From DATBMY01 sp036554605 (GTDB lineage: Bacteria > Acidobacteriota > Blastocatellia > UBA7656), in the NCBI GenBank assembly GCA_036554605.1, contig DATBMY010000080.1:1-14018 (forward strand): a stretch of 14,018 nt of DNA, in the 5' to 3' direction. The position numbers and the translations under genes are program-made. Shown here piece by piece: positions 13,441 through 14,018 of the stretch. Below the pieces are notes generated by a model. It saw only the letters and a program-made list of their open reading frames with translations, made no database searches and was not told the DNA's origin. The number at the start of each line of letters is the position of its first letter. The first letter of the stretch is position 1.

Positions 13441-14018
13441 AAGAGGTCTGCCAACAAATTTCAAACTCCGGCATGATGCCCACTATGTCGAACAGTTAAC
13501 CAGCCGTAGCGCAGGCGCTCCCGTCGGGCGCATGATTCCTATTGAAAAACTGGCTCCAAATCCGGGCCAGCCCAGGGTGGAGATTGGCGACCTGAGCGAC
13601 CTTATAGCTTCAATAAGAGAGAAGGGAGTTCTTGAGCCCATTCTTGTAAGACCGAGCGATGTGGGCGGTCGCTTTATGATCATAAGCGGAGAACGGCGTT
13701 ATCGAGCCAGCCTCGAGGTAGGGCTCAAGGAGATGCCCTGCATCGAGATGGATGTCGACGACCGCGCCGTCGCGGAGATCTCATTGATTGAAAACCTCCA
13801 GCGCAAGGATCTTACCCCATTTGAAGAGGCCGATGGACTTCAAGCTCTTGCACAGAGGTTTGGCTATACTCATGAGGAAATTGCAAAAAAGATCGGAAAA
13901 TCGAGAACCTCAATCACTGAATCGCTGTCGCTTACAAATATCCCTCCCGCGGTCAGGGACCTGTGTCGGCGCGCCGACATAGCATCTAAATCAATGCTTC
14001 TACAAGTGGTTAGGCAAC
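13433..14018 (+). CDS. parB: Chromosome-partitioning protein ParB, C-terminus cut by window edge
   Basis: The frame opens with GTG 13433 (VSKRGLPTNF) and is still open at the right edge after 195 codons. Residues about 35-125 hold the ParB/Spo0J CTP-binding fold: IPIEKLAPNPGQPR, LSDLIASIREKGVLEPILVRP, GERRYRA (86-92) and ENLQRKDLTPFEEA (from 120). A helix-turn-helix follows at about 140-165 (EEIAKKIGKSRTSITESLSL), which reads parS. ParB loads at parS, closes as a CTP clamp and spreads. The C-terminal dimerisation domain lies outside the window. It overlaps parA by 8 bases in another frame, indicating coupled translation. No full parS site was recognised here. Confidence 0.95.
   Translation, partial: MSKRGLPTNFKLRHDAHYVEQLTSRSAGAPVGRMIPIEKLAPNPGQPRVEIGDLSDLIASIREKGVLEPILVRPSDVGGRFMIISGERRYRASLEVGLKEMPCIEMDVDDRAVAEISLIENLQRKDLTPFEEADGLQALAQRFGYTHEEIAKKIGKSRTSITESLSLTNIPPAVRDLCRRADIASKSMLLQVVRQ

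Overview
The window reads as ordinary, densely coded chromosome from a Gram-negative-type bacterium of medium GC content. It contains a chromosomal-style parA-parB pair, a bifunctional-nuclease (DUF151) gene, ssb, an NtrC-type regulator and two histidine kinases. The mix of genes, and the PAS-GAF-HisKA kinase at the left edge, look to me like Acidobacteriota, perhaps Blastocatellia. That is an impression from protein style, not a measured assignment.

Left part (1-1751): the N-terminal 457 codons of a PAS-GAF-histidine kinase run off the left edge on the minus strand. A 379-base divergent intergenic region follows. It holds a terminator-like hairpin, a perfect 16-bp palindrome and a candidate extended -10 promoter for the next gene.

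Centre (1752-8605): three plus-strand genes form a likely operon. The first is a 1016-aa Rad50/SbcC-type ATPase with an unusual C-x6-C apex in place of the CxxC zinc hook. The second overlaps it by 4 bases (GTGA) and is an NtrB-like membrane sensor kinase. The third, 86 bases on, is a secreted protein with a glycine zipper, a peptidoglycan-binding domain and two regions I do not recognise. A clear intrinsic terminator closes the unit. No sbcD nuclease partner is visible.

Next (8627-11402): a divergent MOFRL-family glycerate kinase is followed 37 bases later by a sigma-54-dependent response regulator. The regulator is the best candidate partner in the window for the NtrB-like kinase two genes upstream, so the two clusters may form one signalling locus.

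Right part (11416-14018): ssb and the DUF151 nuclease lie on the minus strand, each with its own promoter. parA-parB lie on the plus strand behind a good sigma-70 promoter, with parB cut by the right edge. The ssb and parA promoters both carry near-perfect palindromes placed like operators.

The most original signals are the Rad50-like ATPase/kinase/secreted-envelope-protein cluster with its altered hook, and the two promoter-embedded palindromes. No CRISPR array, mobile element, tRNA or rRNA was recognised.
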